64,000 nucleotides of DNA from Ruminococcus sp. (GCA_017441505.1 JAFRXL010000016.1:1-64000); one strand, 5' to 3'; positions 8,107 through 16,442 are shown, numbered from the stretch's first letter. Program-made: numbers and translations. The notes: generated by a model from the letters alone, not told the origin.

Positions 8107-9546
8107 ATGAGCGGAAATACTAACAGCTACGAAAGCCCATTCTGTACACGATATGCAAGCGAGGAAATGCAGTACATTTTCTCTGCTGATAAAAAGTTCA
8201 CTACATGGAGAAAGCTCTGGGTCGCACTTGCAAGAGCAGAAATGAAACTCGGACTTCCCGTAACAGAAGCTCAGGTAAAACAGCTTGAAGAGCATATCAA
8301 CGATATTGACTATGAAGCTGCTGAGGCAAGAGAGAGAATAACTCGCCACGATGTTATGGCTCACGTTTTCACATACGGTCAGGCTTGTCCGGACGCTGCC
8401 GGTATCATCCACCTCGGAGCAACTTCATGCTACGTTGGTGATAATACTGACGTTATCATCATGCGTGACGCTCTTGAAGTAGTCCGCAGAAAGCTCATAA
8501 ACGTAATGAACAACCTTGCAAGATTTGCAAATGAATATAAGGATATGCCATGTCTGGCTTATACTCACCTCCAGCCGGCTCAGCTCACAACTGTAGGCAA
8601 GAGAGCTACACTCTGGCTTAACGAGCTCCTTATGGACTTCAACGACCTTGAATACCGTATATCCACACTCAAGCTCCTCGGCTCAAAGGGCACAACAGGT
8701 ACTCAGGCTTCTTTCATGGAGCTTTTCGAGGGCGATACAGACAAGATCAAACAGCTTGAAAAAATGATAGCTGAGGAAATGGGATTCGATGCAGTTGTGC
8801 CTGTATCCGGTCAGACATATTCAAGAAAAGTGGATTCACAGGTACTTGCAGTACTCAGCGGTATAGCTCAGTCATGCAGCAAATTCTCAAATGATATGAG
8901 AATACTCCAGTCCTTCAAGGAAATGGAAGAACCTCGTGAGAAGAAGCAGATAGGCTCATCAGCTATGGCTTACAAGCGTAACCCTATGCGTTGCGAGAGA
9001 ATCACTTCACTTGCAAGATACGTGATGATAGACAGCCTCAACCCTGCATTCACAGCAGGTACTCAGTGGTTCGAGAGAACTCTTGATGACTCCGCTAACA
9101 AGCGTATCAGCGTAGCAGAAGCATTCCTCGGAGTTGATGCTATCCTCAACATCATGATGAACGTTACTGACGGTCTTGTAGTTTATCCTGAAATGATAAG
9201 AAGACGTGTTATGGCTGAGCTTCCATTCATGGCAAGCGAGAATATCATGATGGACGCTGTTAAGAAGGGCGGAAACCGTCAGGAGCTCCACGACCGTATC
9301 ATGGACTACTCCATGGAAGCAGGCAAGCAGGTAAAGGTCTACGGCAAGGACAATAACCTCTGCGAGCTTATCGAAGCTGACCCGCTCTTTATGGTAACAA
9401 AAGAGGAGCTTGATGCAGTTCTCAAGCCTGAAAATTATACAGGAAGAAGCTCACAGCAGGTCGACGAATTCCTTGCTGAGTGCATAAATCCTATACTTGA
9501 AGCTAACAAGGACATCCTCGGCGAAAACTTTGAGATGAAGAACTGA
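8107..9546 (+). CDS. purB: Adenylosuccinate lyase
   Basis: Protein of 479 residues of the fumarase/aspartase superfamily. It catalyses two steps of purine synthesis: SAICAR to AICAR, and adenylosuccinate to AMP. The signature loop reads GSSAMAYKRNPM. Other conserved parts are IIHLGATSCYVGDN, TRHDVMAH and THLQPAQLTTVGKR. The length and the AMAYKRNP form resemble the longer, eukaryote-like branch rather than the B. subtilis form. It stands alone under a consensus promoter. The next gene is preceded by a structured leader, not by an obvious purB terminator. Confidence 0.95.
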   Translation: MSGNTNSYESPFCTRYASEEMQYIFSADKKFTTWRKLWVALARAEMKLGLPVTEAQVKQLEEHINDIDYEAAEARERITRHDVMAHVFTYGQACPDAAGIIHLGATSCYVGDNTDVIIMRDALEVVRRKLINVMNNLARFANEYKDMPCLAYTHLQPAQLTTVGKRATLWLNELLMDFNDLEYRISTLKLLGSKGTTGTQASFMELFEGDTDKIKQLEKMIAEEMGFDAVVPVSGQTYSRKVDSQVLAVLSGIAQSCSKFSNDMRILQSFKEMEEPREKKQIGSSAMAYKRNPMRCERITSLARYVMIDSLNPAFTAGTQWFERTLDDSANKRISVAEAFLGVDAILNIMMNVTDGLVVYPEMIRRRVMAELPFMASENIMMDAVKKGGNRQELHDRIMDYSMEAGKQVKVYGKDNNLCELIEADPLFMVTKEELDAVLKPENYTGRSSQQVDEFLAECINPILEANKDILGENFEMKN

Positions 9547-9575
9547 TAATTTATCCACGTTCAAGCTTGAATACG

Positions 9576-9680
9576 ATAAGGCAACCTTAATTTAATACCG
9601 CACTAAGACCGCCTGACGGCTTTGTATCAGATCTGACTTTTGCACATATTCGGTACGACCTCAGTGCGGTATTGCCTTAT
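9576..9680 (+). ncRNA. Candidate structured leader RNA upstream of rimM
   Basis: The outer helix is ATAAGGC (9576-9582) with GCCTTAT (9674-9680). The inner helix is an uninterrupted 11 bp, AATACCGCACT (9594-9604) with AGTGCGGTATT (9663-9673). An 11-base asymmetric strand lies between them on the 5' side. Inside are a small CCG..CGG hairpin and the palindrome CAGATCTG. There is no T run, so it is not a plain terminator. I do not recognise the family. The pairing is seen; a regulatory role is inferred. Confidence 0.5.
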
Positions 9681-9711
9681 GTAAATAAACCTACGCTATT
9701 AAGGTGATAAT

Positions 9712-10215
9712 ATGAAAAAACAGTACCTCGAAGCAGGAAAGATAGTCACTACCCACGGAATACGTGGGGAAGTGAAAATAATGCCGTATACCGATTATCC
9801 GGAGCTCCTGTGCGACTTTGACCGCCTCTTCATCGGCAAAGATCACAGAGAGATAGGTGTTGAACGCTCACGAGTGTTCAAAAATACGGTAATTGCCAAA
9901 CTTGAAGGCATAGACACTCCGGAAGCAGCTGAAAAACTACGCAATAAGATACTATATATGCATCGTGACGACCTTGAACTCGATGAGGATACCTACTTCA
10001 TTCAGGACCTCATCGGCATGGAGGTCAGGGACGCTGATTCCGGCATCGTTTACGGAAATATTGCCGATGTTATGCAGACCGGTGCAAACGATGTTTATGT
10101 GATTCAGGGCGGAGACAGAGAATATCTCGTTCCGGCTATAGCAGACGTTGTTATCTCAACAGATATGGATAATGATGTTATGACTATACGTCCTCTCGAC
10201 GGGCTATTCGACTAA
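9712..10215 (+). CDS. rimM: Ribosome maturation factor RimM
   Basis: Protein of 167 residues. The N-terminal RimM domain opens GKIVTTHGIRGEVKIMPYTDYPE. The C-terminal PRC-barrel part contains YFIQDLIGMEV and the near-terminal EYLVPAI. RimM helps assemble the head of the 30S subunit around ribosomal protein S19. It usually sits in an rpsP-rimM-trmD-rplS operon. Here rpsP and rplS are absent and a lipoprotein gene separates rimM from trmD. Spacing to the next gene is 14 bases. Confidence 0.95.
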   Translation: MKKQYLEAGKIVTTHGIRGEVKIMPYTDYPELLCDFDRLFIGKDHREIGVERSRVFKNTVIAKLEGIDTPEAAEKLRNKILYMHRDDLELDEDTYFIQDLIGMEVRDADSGIVYGNIADVMQTGANDVYVIQGGDREYLVPAIADVVISTDMDNDVMTIRPLDGLFD

Positions 10216-10229
10216 AGGAGAAATATATT

Positions 10230-10793
10230 ATGAGAAAAAATAAGATTATCAGCATCGCACTTGCAATGGGACTTGCCGTAACTTTCACATCCTGCGGAAG
10301 CAAGGACTCCAGCTCTTCTGTATCAGATTCAGCAAGCTCATCATATACAACAGAAGAACTTGCAGGAAAGATTTCTCTGTGCGGAAAACAGCTGAAATAT
10401 CCGCTCACACTTGCAGACCTCGGAGAAGGCTTCACTTTCGATTCATACAAGCAGCAAAGCAGCAACGGCACTATGGTCAGTCTTTTATATAATAACGGAT
10501 TTGTGTGTGCTCTTGAATATTATTGCGGTCAGGACGAAGTAAACGAGAATACTCCTATCGACAATATCCAGTTCACTGCAAATGATCTCAACAGAGATAA
10601 AATTTCTATTGACGGCTTTACTGCAAACGATACTCCGGAAGTGCTTGAAGAAAAGCTCGGAGCTCCGACATCTACAAAAAAGGGAATTCGTACCTATGAT
10701 ACCAGTGATAACGGCAAACTTGAAGTAGTCGACATCGGCGGAAAGATATTCTCTGTTGCTTTCTTCATGAAGCTTCCTGAGAATAACAAATAA
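10230..10793 (+). CDS. Predicted lipoprotein of unknown function
   Basis: Protein of 187 residues with an N-terminal signal peptide and a lipobox ending FTSC (C22), followed by a Ser-rich linker. The mature part contains LCGKQLKYPLTLADLGEGFTF, a pattern common in clostridial surface lipoproteins whose function is not established, and then an alpha/beta stretch near YDTSDNGKLEVVDIGG. GGAG precedes the start. The gene lies between rimM and trmD with short gaps, so it probably shares their transcript. Role unknown. Confidence 0.8.
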   Translation: MRKNKIISIALAMGLAVTFTSCGSKDSSSSVSDSASSSYTTEELAGKISLCGKQLKYPLTLADLGEGFTFDSYKQQSSNGTMVSLLYNNGFVCALEYYCGQDEVNENTPIDNIQFTANDLNRDKISIDGFTANDTPEVLEEKLGAPTSTKKGIRTYDTSDNGKLEVVDIGGKIFSVAFFMKLPENNK

Positions 10794-10813
10794 CTGTCTT
10801 ACAGGAGAAAATA

Positions 10814-11509
10814 ATGAATATTGTTATTGCAACTTTATTTCCTGAAATGTGCGAAGCTGTACTCGGCGAGAGCATTGTGGGAAGAGCAAGAAAAGCCGGA
10901 AAGCTTGAAGTGAGCTGCCGGCAGATACGTGAATATACCCATGATAAGCACCGCCGTGTGGACGATACTCCCTACGGCGGCGGTATGGGAATGGTTATGC
11001 AGTGCCAGCCTATTTATGACTGCTGGAAGGCGGTATGTGACGAACTTGGCACTAAACCGCATACAATATATATGTCTCCAAAAGGAACGGTTCTCACTCA
11101 GCAGAGAGCCGTTGAACTTTCTCAGATGGAGAATATTATGATAATATGCGGACACTATGAGGGCGTTGACCAGAGGGTCATAGATAAAATAGTGGATGAG
11201 GAAATTTCTATCGGAGACTATGTACTAACAGGCGGCGAGCTGCCGGCAATGGTGCTTACTGATGCTGTTGCAAGGATGTGTCCGGGAGTTCTCTCTGATG
11301 AGGTTTGTTTTACCGAGGAGAGCATCTACAGCGGACTTCTTGAGTACCCTCATTATACCCGTCCGGAAGTGTGGGAGGGCGAGGCTGTACCGCCTGTGCT
11401 TCTCACCGGTCACCATAAAAATATTGAAAACTGGAGACACGAACAGAGCCTTGCAATTACTAAAGAACGCCGTCCCGATCTTCTCGAAAAATACGATCAG
11501 ATTAAATAA
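10814..11509 (+). CDS. trmD: tRNA (guanine-37-N1)-methyltransferase
   Basis: SPOUT-class enzyme of 231 residues. It methylates G37 of tRNAs that read CNN codons, using S-adenosylmethionine, and so prevents +1 frameshifting. Conserved parts: TLFPEMCEAVLGESIVGRA, DDTPYGGGMGMVM, and the trefoil-knot region ICGHYEGVDQRVID with SIGDYVLTGGELPAMV. The C-terminal domain ends with HHKNIENWRHEQSL. After the stop there is only an AT-only inverted repeat (11502-11522), not a convincing terminator. Confidence 0.97.
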   Translation: MNIVIATLFPEMCEAVLGESIVGRARKAGKLEVSCRQIREYTHDKHRRVDDTPYGGGMGMVMQCQPIYDCWKAVCDELGTKPHTIYMSPKGTVLTQQRAVELSQMENIMIICGHYEGVDQRVIDKIVDEEISIGDYVLTGGELPAMVLTDAVARMCPGVLSDEVCFTEESIYSGLLEYPHYTRPEVWEGEAVPPVLLTGHHKNIENWRHEQSLAITKERRPDLLEKYDQIK

Positions 11510-11522
11510 TACTATTATTTAA

Positions 11523-11795
11523 CTTAAATGATAAAATGTGAACAAATCTTTACTATTCTTCATATAAAAACAATATATGCTTATATAAAATAACTATAAA
11601 CAGGTTGTATAATAGTAAAAGTACTTTCCGTTTAGAAGAAATTAACATAATCTAACGTTGAATATTATATAACTTTCACAAAGCATAAAGTCGATTTTTG
11701 TAGTGATAATAAACAAGCAAAACGATTTTTTATCATCGTGATTTAATCTAAATGTAGAATTTGATGAAATCTCAGCTAATATCCGAAAAAATCCG
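11523..11795. other. AT-rich intergenic stretch without recognised content
   Basis: About 270 bp between the trmD end and the HPr promoter. It is strongly AT-rich. I see no coding frame with a ribosome binding site and no convincing hairpin or riboswitch. An upstream regulatory or small RNA role cannot be excluded. Confidence 0.5.
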
Positions 11796-11824
11796 TTGAC
11801 TATGTGAAAAAATAAAGGTATAAT
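11796..11824 (+). promoter_or_regulatory. Sigma-A-type promoter of the HPr gene
   Basis: TTGACT (11796-11801), 17-bp spacer, TATAAT (11819-11824). It leaves an untranslated leader of roughly 85 bases. Confidence 0.8.
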
Positions 11825-11917
11825 TATAACAGCAAATGAAATAAATTGCATCCCCACATTTTCAGCTGAACAAAAATAATTATAAAGCTGAGACTACAGA
11901 GAATAGGAGAGTTGTAT

Positions 11918-12190
11918 ATGTTTGTAAGAGAAGTAATGGTTAAGAATCAGGTTGGACTTCACGCAAGACCTGCAACCTTCTTTATTCAGAAGGCTAATGA
12001 ATTCAAATCATCAATCTGGATCGAAAAAGAAGAGCGTAGAGTAAATGCAAAGAGCTTGCTTGGAATCCTTTCACTCGGAATCGTAGGCGGCACAAATGTT
12101 AAGGTAATTGCTGACGGTGCTGACGAAAAGGCTGCTGTAGATGCACTTATCGAACTCGTTGACAGCGGTTTCAGTGAAGAAAACAGATAA
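11918..12190 (+). CDS. ptsH: HPr-family phosphocarrier protein
   Basis: Protein of 90 residues. The ATG at 11918, eight bases after AGGAG, is preferred to the TTG at 11912. It also puts the phosphorylated histidine of GLHARPA at position 15 and the regulatory serine of NAKSLLG at position 46, the canonical numbering. HPr passes phosphate from PEP via enzyme I to sugar PTS proteins, and in Firmicutes the Ser-46 form works with CcpA in catabolite control. No other pts gene is nearby, so a purely regulatory role is possible. Confidence 0.9.
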   Translation: MFVREVMVKNQVGLHARPATFFIQKANEFKSSIWIEKEERRVNAKSLLGILSLGIVGGTNVKVIADGADEKAAVDALIELVDSGFSEENR

Positions 12191-12208
12191 TTTTACTTAA
12201 AGAAATTT

Positions 12209-12246
12209 GGGGCGTTACAGCTGTAACGCCCGATTTTATTTTTCAG
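12209..12246. terminator. Bidirectional terminator between ptsH and spoIVB
   Basis: A GGGCGTTACAG / CTGTAACGCCC stem (12210-12231), followed by a T-rich run on the plus strand and preceded by A residues. It lies between convergent genes. Confidence 0.88.
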
Positions 12247-12250
12247 CACA

Positions 12251-13480
12251 TCAGCTTTCAAGATATTCCGCCATATTTTCGGCGAATATAGCATATCCCC
12301 TCGTCGGGTCTGAGACAAATACGTGAGTTACCGCTCCGACTATCTTGCCGTCCTGTATGACCGGACTGCCGCTCATACCCTGTATTATACCGCCCGTCAG
12401 GTCAAGAAGCCGGTCATCAGTTATGCGGATGACCATGTTTTTTGTAGAATCTCCGCTGTTAAGGTCCACCCTTTCTATTTCTATGGAATATTTCTCGGGT
12501 TTATGACCGGAAACAGAAGTAAATATCTCTGCACTTCCTGTGCTTATCTCCTGACGATAGCCTAACGGGAATTCCTCAGAATCTTTGCACAGCTCTTCAA
12601 GTGCATCGTCAGTCAGTCTGCCGAAAATACCGCATCCGCTGTTTTTGTAGAGTACTCCGTAGGTCGCATCCTTGCTGAACACCCCACGAAGTTCTCCGGG
12701 TATGCCTTTTTCGCCACGTTTAGCGTCCGATAACTCGACCGGTACTGCTTCTCCGCTGTGGAGCGGGACAAGTTCTCCGGTATCAGAATCGCATATCGGA
12801 TGACCGAGACCGGCAAATTCACCGGTCTGCTTGTTTATGAAGGTCATAGTGCCGATGCCGGCAATGCTGTCCCGCACCCACATCCCTCCACGCCACTGTC
12901 CTGTGGCTCTGGAGAAAACCGGTCTTAGTGAGACTGTGAATTCGCTTCCGTCACGTTCGGCGGTTATTTTTACTTCATCACCGTTACTGGCTGATATTAT
13001 AGACTGAAGTCCCTTGTTTGAGGTGACTTTTTTACCGTCTGCAAGGCGGATTATGTCGCCGACCTCTATTCCGGCTTCTTCCGCAGGGCAGACCGTCCTT
13101 CCGGATTTGTCACATATGCTGCCAAGCTCGGTGACCATTACGCCTTCCATGAGCAATTTTATCCCAAATGGTGTACCGCCTGCCGCAAGTACTATCGGAG
13201 ACTGCTCCCTGACTTGCACAGTTTTTACAGGTACTGCTCCAAAAAGCGAAAAAGTCACCTGCTTCTGCTCGGGAAAAGTCAGCATATCCGCTGCTACAGA
13301 TTCCCGTTTGTCGGTGCAGCTCAGCTCAGGATATTCCGCAACGTATATTTCCGAGGACGACACCGCTTTCATAGTCGAGGGCAGCTTCGAGGAATAATAC
13401 CCTGCCATTCCGAATAATCCTGCTGTTGCCGCAGATAATACCGCAGCAGCTATTTTTATTATTTTTACTCTTTTTTGCAT
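12251..13480 (-). CDS. spoIVB: SpoIVB-type sporulation serine peptidase
   Basis: Protein of 409 residues. One N-terminal membrane segment is followed by a PDZ domain (around AEEAGIEVGDIIRLADGKKV) and the S55 peptidase domain. Catalytic-type motifs are GLGHPICDSDTG (His) and GMSGSPVIQDG near residues 368-378 (Ser). In Bacillus SpoIVB is made in the forespore and triggers pro-sigma-K processing by cutting SpoIVFA. Its presence suggests the organism is, or descends from, a spore former. spo0A, often its neighbour, is not adjacent here. Confidence 0.92.
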   Translation of the reverse strand: MQKRVKIIKIAAAVLSAATAGLFGMAGYYSSKLPSTMKAVSSSEIYVAEYPELSCTDKRESVAADMLTFPEQKQVTFSLFGAVPVKTVQVREQSPIVLAAGGTPFGIKLLMEGVMVTELGSICDKSGRTVCPAEEAGIEVGDIIRLADGKKVTSNKGLQSIISASNGDEVKITAERDGSEFTVSLRPVFSRATGQWRGGMWVRDSIAGIGTMTFINKQTGEFAGLGHPICDSDTGELVPLHSGEAVPVELSDAKRGEKGIPGELRGVFSKDATYGVLYKNSGCGIFGRLTDDALEELCKDSEEFPLGYRQEISTGSAEIFTSVSGHKPEKYSIEIERVDLNSGDSTKNMVIRITDDRLLDLTGGIIQGMSGSPVIQDGKIVGAVTHVFVSDPTRGYAIFAENMAEYLES

Positions 13481-13541
13481 TTTTCTTCCTTTCTGCGGAG
13501 CTTATGCTCCTTATACAATTATCTGCTGAAAAGGGTGCGTT

Positions 13542-13572
13542 ATTATTGCTCCCCAAAATTAAATCTTGCCAA
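13542..13572 (-). promoter_or_regulatory. 30-bp element upstream of spoIVB, inverted copy of 13648-13677
   Basis: Read on the minus strand it runs TTGGCAAGATTTAATTTT followed by GGGGAGCAATAAT. It matches the plus-strand element at 13648-13677 at about 26 of 30 positions. Each copy lies upstream of one of two divergent genes. It could be a shared promoter type or a regulator site. The AGCAATAATA end resembles sporulation sigma -10 patterns, but no good -35 match was found. Confidence 0.55.
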
Positions 13573-13616
13573 CCAATGTTTGGCATAAAGAAAATTTCTC
13601 AGCGTCAGAAAAACTT

Positions 13617-13634
13617 GAAATACGTAAGTATTTC
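13617..13634. promoter_or_regulatory. Palindrome in the spoIVB divergent region
   Basis: Perfect 7-bp arms GAAATAC-GTAA-GTATTTC. It sits between the two inverted 30-bp elements and is a possible operator. Confidence 0.35.
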
Positions 13635-13647
13635 TCCCTTTTCCTTT

Positions 13648-13677
13648 TTGACAAAATTTAATTTGGTGAGCAATATT
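13648..13677 (+). promoter_or_regulatory. 30-bp element upstream of the 13723 membrane protein gene
   Basis: It runs TTGACAAAATTTAATTT then GGTGAGCAATATT. It is the plus-strand partner of the element ahead of spoIVB. It lies 46 bp before the start codon, a reasonable promoter distance. Confidence 0.55.
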
Positions 13678-13722
13678 GAAAAAAGTGCCTGAAAGGTACA
13701 CTATCATACAGGAGTTCATATA

Positions 13723-14274
13723 ATGAAAAAATTAAAAAAGCCGCTTCGCTCCAAACAAAAGCAATATATGACAGTGCTGAAAATAATTCTGGTAGTACTG
13801 ACCCTCATATATCCGCTTTTTATGACTATTCTTACCGGTGCAGGTATCGTGTATAATAAGTCCAGCTACGGCAGCACTATAACAGGTCACGGTATATCGC
13901 TCATTGTATCGGGGATAATTATCTCAGCGGCAGCTTTTCTGTGCATTTTCAGGAAGAGTTTTTTGAATTTTATTGCTCCGATAACTTCGCTGATAGGCAC
14001 CGGAGTTTGTATGCGTGCCCTGTTTAAACTCATCAGCCACGCTGACTCCGCCGGTTGGTATGGAAACGGAAAGTACTCAGCCGTACCTGTCAGCGATATG
14101 TACAAGGAAAGAGTGCTTCCGGTACTCGCAGTTACTTTGCTCACGGTCGTTATTTCTGCCATACAGTACTTCTCCTACGATGCCTGCGAGGAACGCAGAG
14201 TACTCAAAAAATATCGTGAGGATAAGGAGAACGCTCCTGCACCTTCTATCATCGGGGATGAAAATGATGAATGA
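13723..14274 (+). CDS. Small integral membrane protein of unknown function
   Basis: Protein of 183 residues. The N-terminus is very basic (MKKLKKPLRSKQKQ). About four hydrophobic segments follow: near residues 18-40, 55-75, 80-100 and 130-150. The tail is charged and ends in acidic residues. No family is recognised. AGGAG precedes the ATG. It is divergent from spoIVB, and the two share an inverted 30-bp upstream element. Co-expression with spoIVB, perhaps in sporulation, is inferred from this alone. Confidence 0.65.
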   Translation: MKKLKKPLRSKQKQYMTVLKIILVVLTLIYPLFMTILTGAGIVYNKSSYGSTITGHGISLIVSGIIISAAAFLCIFRKSFLNFIAPITSLIGTGVCMRALFKLISHADSAGWYGNGKYSAVPVSDMYKERVLPVLAVTLLTVVISAIQYFSYDACEERRVLKKYREDKENAPAPSIIGDENDE

Positions 14275-14321
14275 TCCATTGTGATTATTCCCGAAATTTT
14301 CATTTTTATTCAAAAATTCTC

Positions 14322-14350
14322 TTGACAAATCATTTTTTAGGGTATATAAT
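14322..14350 (+). promoter_or_regulatory. Consensus sigma-A promoter of leuA
   Basis: Perfect TTGACA (14322-14327), 17-bp spacer, perfect TATAAT (14345-14350), just ahead of the T-box leader. Confidence 0.93.
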
Positions 14351-14356
14351 AAAACT

Positions 14357-14640
14357 ACATTAACAAATGCGATGAAGGGAATCAAAGCTTATATTTTGTT
14401 TTCACAGAGAGCTGCCGGACGGTGAAAGGCAGTATACAGATATGAGAAATAACTCCTCCCCGAGCAGTCAACCCAAAGAAGCATAAGGCTTCGAGTAGGC
14501 TTGAACGGGTGCTCCCGTTACAGAGATATGCGTTGATCTGACGCAGATGAGTGGGTGTTTAAACACCAAGAAGAGTGGTACCACGGAGTATACAAGCAAC
14601 TTCGTCTCTTCCATGCCGTGCATGGAGGAGACTTTTTTAT
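14357..14640 (+). promoter_or_regulatory. T-box riboswitch, probably leucine-specific
   Basis: The conserved T-box sequence AGAGTGGTACCACGG lies at 14572-14586. Upstream is a Stem I-like region with the AGAGAGCTGCC..GGTGAAAGGCAG distal arm, a GGTGTTTAAACACC hairpin at 14554-14567, and a candidate Leu specifier CTC at 14453-14455. The intrinsic terminator is GTCTCTTCCATG / CATGGAGGAGAC (14604-14632) with a T run. Uncharged tRNA-Leu is expected to stabilise the antiterminator and allow leuA expression. The specifier is inferred by position and by the downstream gene. Confidence 0.9.
14604..14638 (+). terminator. T-box-controlled terminator
   Basis: A 12-bp stem with one G-T pair (14604-14615 with 14621-14632), a CCGTG loop, and a run of T residues. 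It belongs to the leuA T-box. Confidence 0.88.
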
Positions 14641-14684
14641 TTCCTCATGACGGAAAAACGAACAGATCAGAAGGAGGAATATTT

Positions 14685-16343
14685 ATGAATAACGTAAATA
14701 AGTACACAAGACAGTTCTTTGAAGCTCCGAAGACATCGATGAAGTGGGCGGAAAAGTCCTACATAGACAAAGCCCCTCAGTGGTGCAGTGTCGACCTCAG
14801 GGACGGAAATCAGGCACTTGTTATCCCTATGAGTCTCGGTGAAAAGCTCGAATTTTTCCAGAAGCTCGTAGATATAGGCTTCAAGGAGATAGAGATAGGC
14901 TTCCCCGCCGCTTCCGAGACTGAATACGACTTCTGCCGCACTCTTATCGAACAGGATCTCATTCCGGACGATGTTGCTATACAGGTGCTCACACAGTCCC
15001 GTGAGCACATAATAGAAAAGACTTTTGAGGCTCTCAGAGGGTGCAAAAACGCAATAGTCCACCTCTATAACTCCACCTCCGTTGCTCAGCGTGAGCAGGT
15101 CTTCCGCAAGAGCAAAGAAGAGATAATCGATATTGCCGTAAGCGGAGCAAAACTGTGCAAGGAATACCGTGAAAAGTACGAGGGAAATTTCCGTTTTGAA
15201 TATTCACCGGAAAGCTTTACAGGTACAGAGCCGGAATTTGCACTTGAAGTCTGTAATGCTGTACTCGATGTGTGGCAGCCAACACCGGACGATAAGGTGA
15301 TAATAAATCTCCCTGTGACCGTGCAGCTCTCTATGCCGCACGTTTACGCAAATCAGATAGAGTATATGTGCGAGAATCTCAAATACCGTGAGAACGTTAT
15401 AGTCTCACTTCATCCTCATAACGACAGAGGATGTGCGGTTGCCGATACAGAAATGGGACTCCTTGCCGGTGCTGACCGTGTAGAGGGAACTCTCTTCGGC
15501 AACGGCGAGAGGACAGGTAATGTCGACATAATAACACTTGCCATGAATATGTACACTCAGGGTGTGGACCCGATGCTCGACCTCAGTGATATACCTTCCA
15601 TAAACGAGCTCTATACCCGTCTGACGAGAATGAACGTCTATGAGCGTCAGCCGTATTCCGGAAAGCTCGTATTCGCAGCATTCAGCGGCTCGCATCAGGA
15701 TGCTATCGCAAAGGGTATGAAGTGGCGTGAGGAAGGTCACACCGACCAGTGGACTGTTCCATATCTTCCTATCGACCCTGAGGATGTCGGCAGAGAGTAC
15801 TCAGCAGACGTTATCCGCATCAACAGCCAGTCCGGAAAGGGCGGCATAGGTTATATACTCGAAACCAGATTCGGCTATAATCTTCCTAAAAAGATGCGTG
15901 AGAGCGTGGGCTATCTTGTAAAGGGCATTTCCGACCACAAACACAAAGAACTTCTTCCGGACGAGGTCTACCAGATATTCAAAGCAAACTATGTGGATAT
16001 AGACTCGCCGCTCAAAGTCACCTCTGCACACTACAAGCAGAATGGACATATCACTGCTGATGTAAAACTTGTATTCAACAGCGTTGAGCATTCGATAGTT
16101 GCAGAAGGAAACGGCCGTCTTGACGCTGTCAGCAACGCTATCCGCTCGTGTACCGGCATAGACTACAGCATCAATGCCTATACTGAGCACGCTCTTGAAG
16201 TAGGTTCTGCTTCAAAGGCTGTATCCTATGTAGAGGTAGTTGCTCCGGACGGAAAATGCTCATGGGGAGCAGGAATAGATAACGATATTATCCGTTCATC
16301 GGTAAATGCTCTTGTAAGTGCGATAAATAATCTTATAAAGTGA
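14685..16343 (+). CDS. leuA: 2-isopropylmalate synthase
   Basis: Protein of 552 residues. The ATG at 14685 follows AAGGAGG; an earlier in-frame start would lie inside the T-box and is rejected. It condenses 2-ketoisovalerate with acetyl-CoA, the first step of leucine synthesis. Seen: the DLRDGNQAL catalytic loop, the metal-binding SLHPHNDRG, the GNGERTGNVD stretch, and a C-terminal regulatory domain. It belongs to the longer LeuA type (about 550 residues, opening KYTRQFFEAPK). First gene of the branched-chain cluster. Confidence 0.96.
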   Translation: MNNVNKYTRQFFEAPKTSMKWAEKSYIDKAPQWCSVDLRDGNQALVIPMSLGEKLEFFQKLVDIGFKEIEIGFPAASETEYDFCRTLIEQDLIPDDVAIQVLTQSREHIIEKTFEALRGCKNAIVHLYNSTSVAQREQVFRKSKEEIIDIAVSGAKLCKEYREKYEGNFRFEYSPESFTGTEPEFALEVCNAVLDVWQPTPDDKVIINLPVTVQLSMPHVYANQIEYMCENLKYRENVIVSLHPHNDRGCAVADTEMGLLAGADRVEGTLFGNGERTGNVDIITLAMNMYTQGVDPMLDLSDIPSINELYTRLTRMNVYERQPYSGKLVFAAFSGSHQDAIAKGMKWREEGHTDQWTVPYLPIDPEDVGREYSADVIRINSQSGKGGIGYILETRFGYNLPKKMRESVGYLVKGISDHKHKELLPDEVYQIFKANYVDIDSPLKVTSAHYKQNGHITADVKLVFNSVEHSIVAEGNGRLDAVSNAIRSCTGIDYSINAYTEHALEVGSASKAVSYVEVVAPDGKCSWGAGIDNDIIRSSVNALVSAINNLIK

Positions 16344-16413
16344 AATACTGCACAAATAAAGGTGTTGAAATCGCCTTTGGTGCAAGCAATATAACAAAAA
16401 GCTTCGTTCCTTA

Positions 16414-16442
16414 TTGATTTTATAATGATAAAGTGATAGAAT
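16414..16442 (+). promoter_or_regulatory. Promoter of the ilv leader and ilvBN
   Basis: TTGATT (16414-16419), 17-bp spacer, TAGAAT (16437-16442). It is flanked by near-perfect 12-bp inverted arms, CTTCGTTCCTTA (16402-16413) and TAAGGAGCGAAG (16459-16470). The second arm contains the leader peptide's AGGAG. An RNA that reads through from leuA could fold these arms and hide the binding site. Confidence 0.7.

Noticed and set aside
11502..11522. TTAAATAAT-ACT-ATTATTTAA as trmD terminator
   Set aside because: The stem is made only of A and T with a three-base loop, too weak to call.
11642..11857. Minus-strand frame of 71 codons upstream of ptsH
   Set aside because: AT-rich and lacking a binding site, it overlaps the ptsH promoter and has no recognisable family.
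13542..13572. Firm assignment of the spoIVB element to sigma-F or sigma-G
   Set aside because: The -10 side fits loosely, but no acceptable -35 was found at the right distance, so only a shared element is claimed.
14547..14684. N-terminal extension of leuA
   Set aside because: It would translate the T-box and its terminator. LeuA homology starts at the ATG at 14685, which has AAGGAGG.
16349..16384. Hairpin after leuA (AAAGGTG/CGCCTTT with TGCAC/GTGCA) as leuA terminator
   Set aside because: The stems are interrupted and no T run follows. It may still slow transcription.
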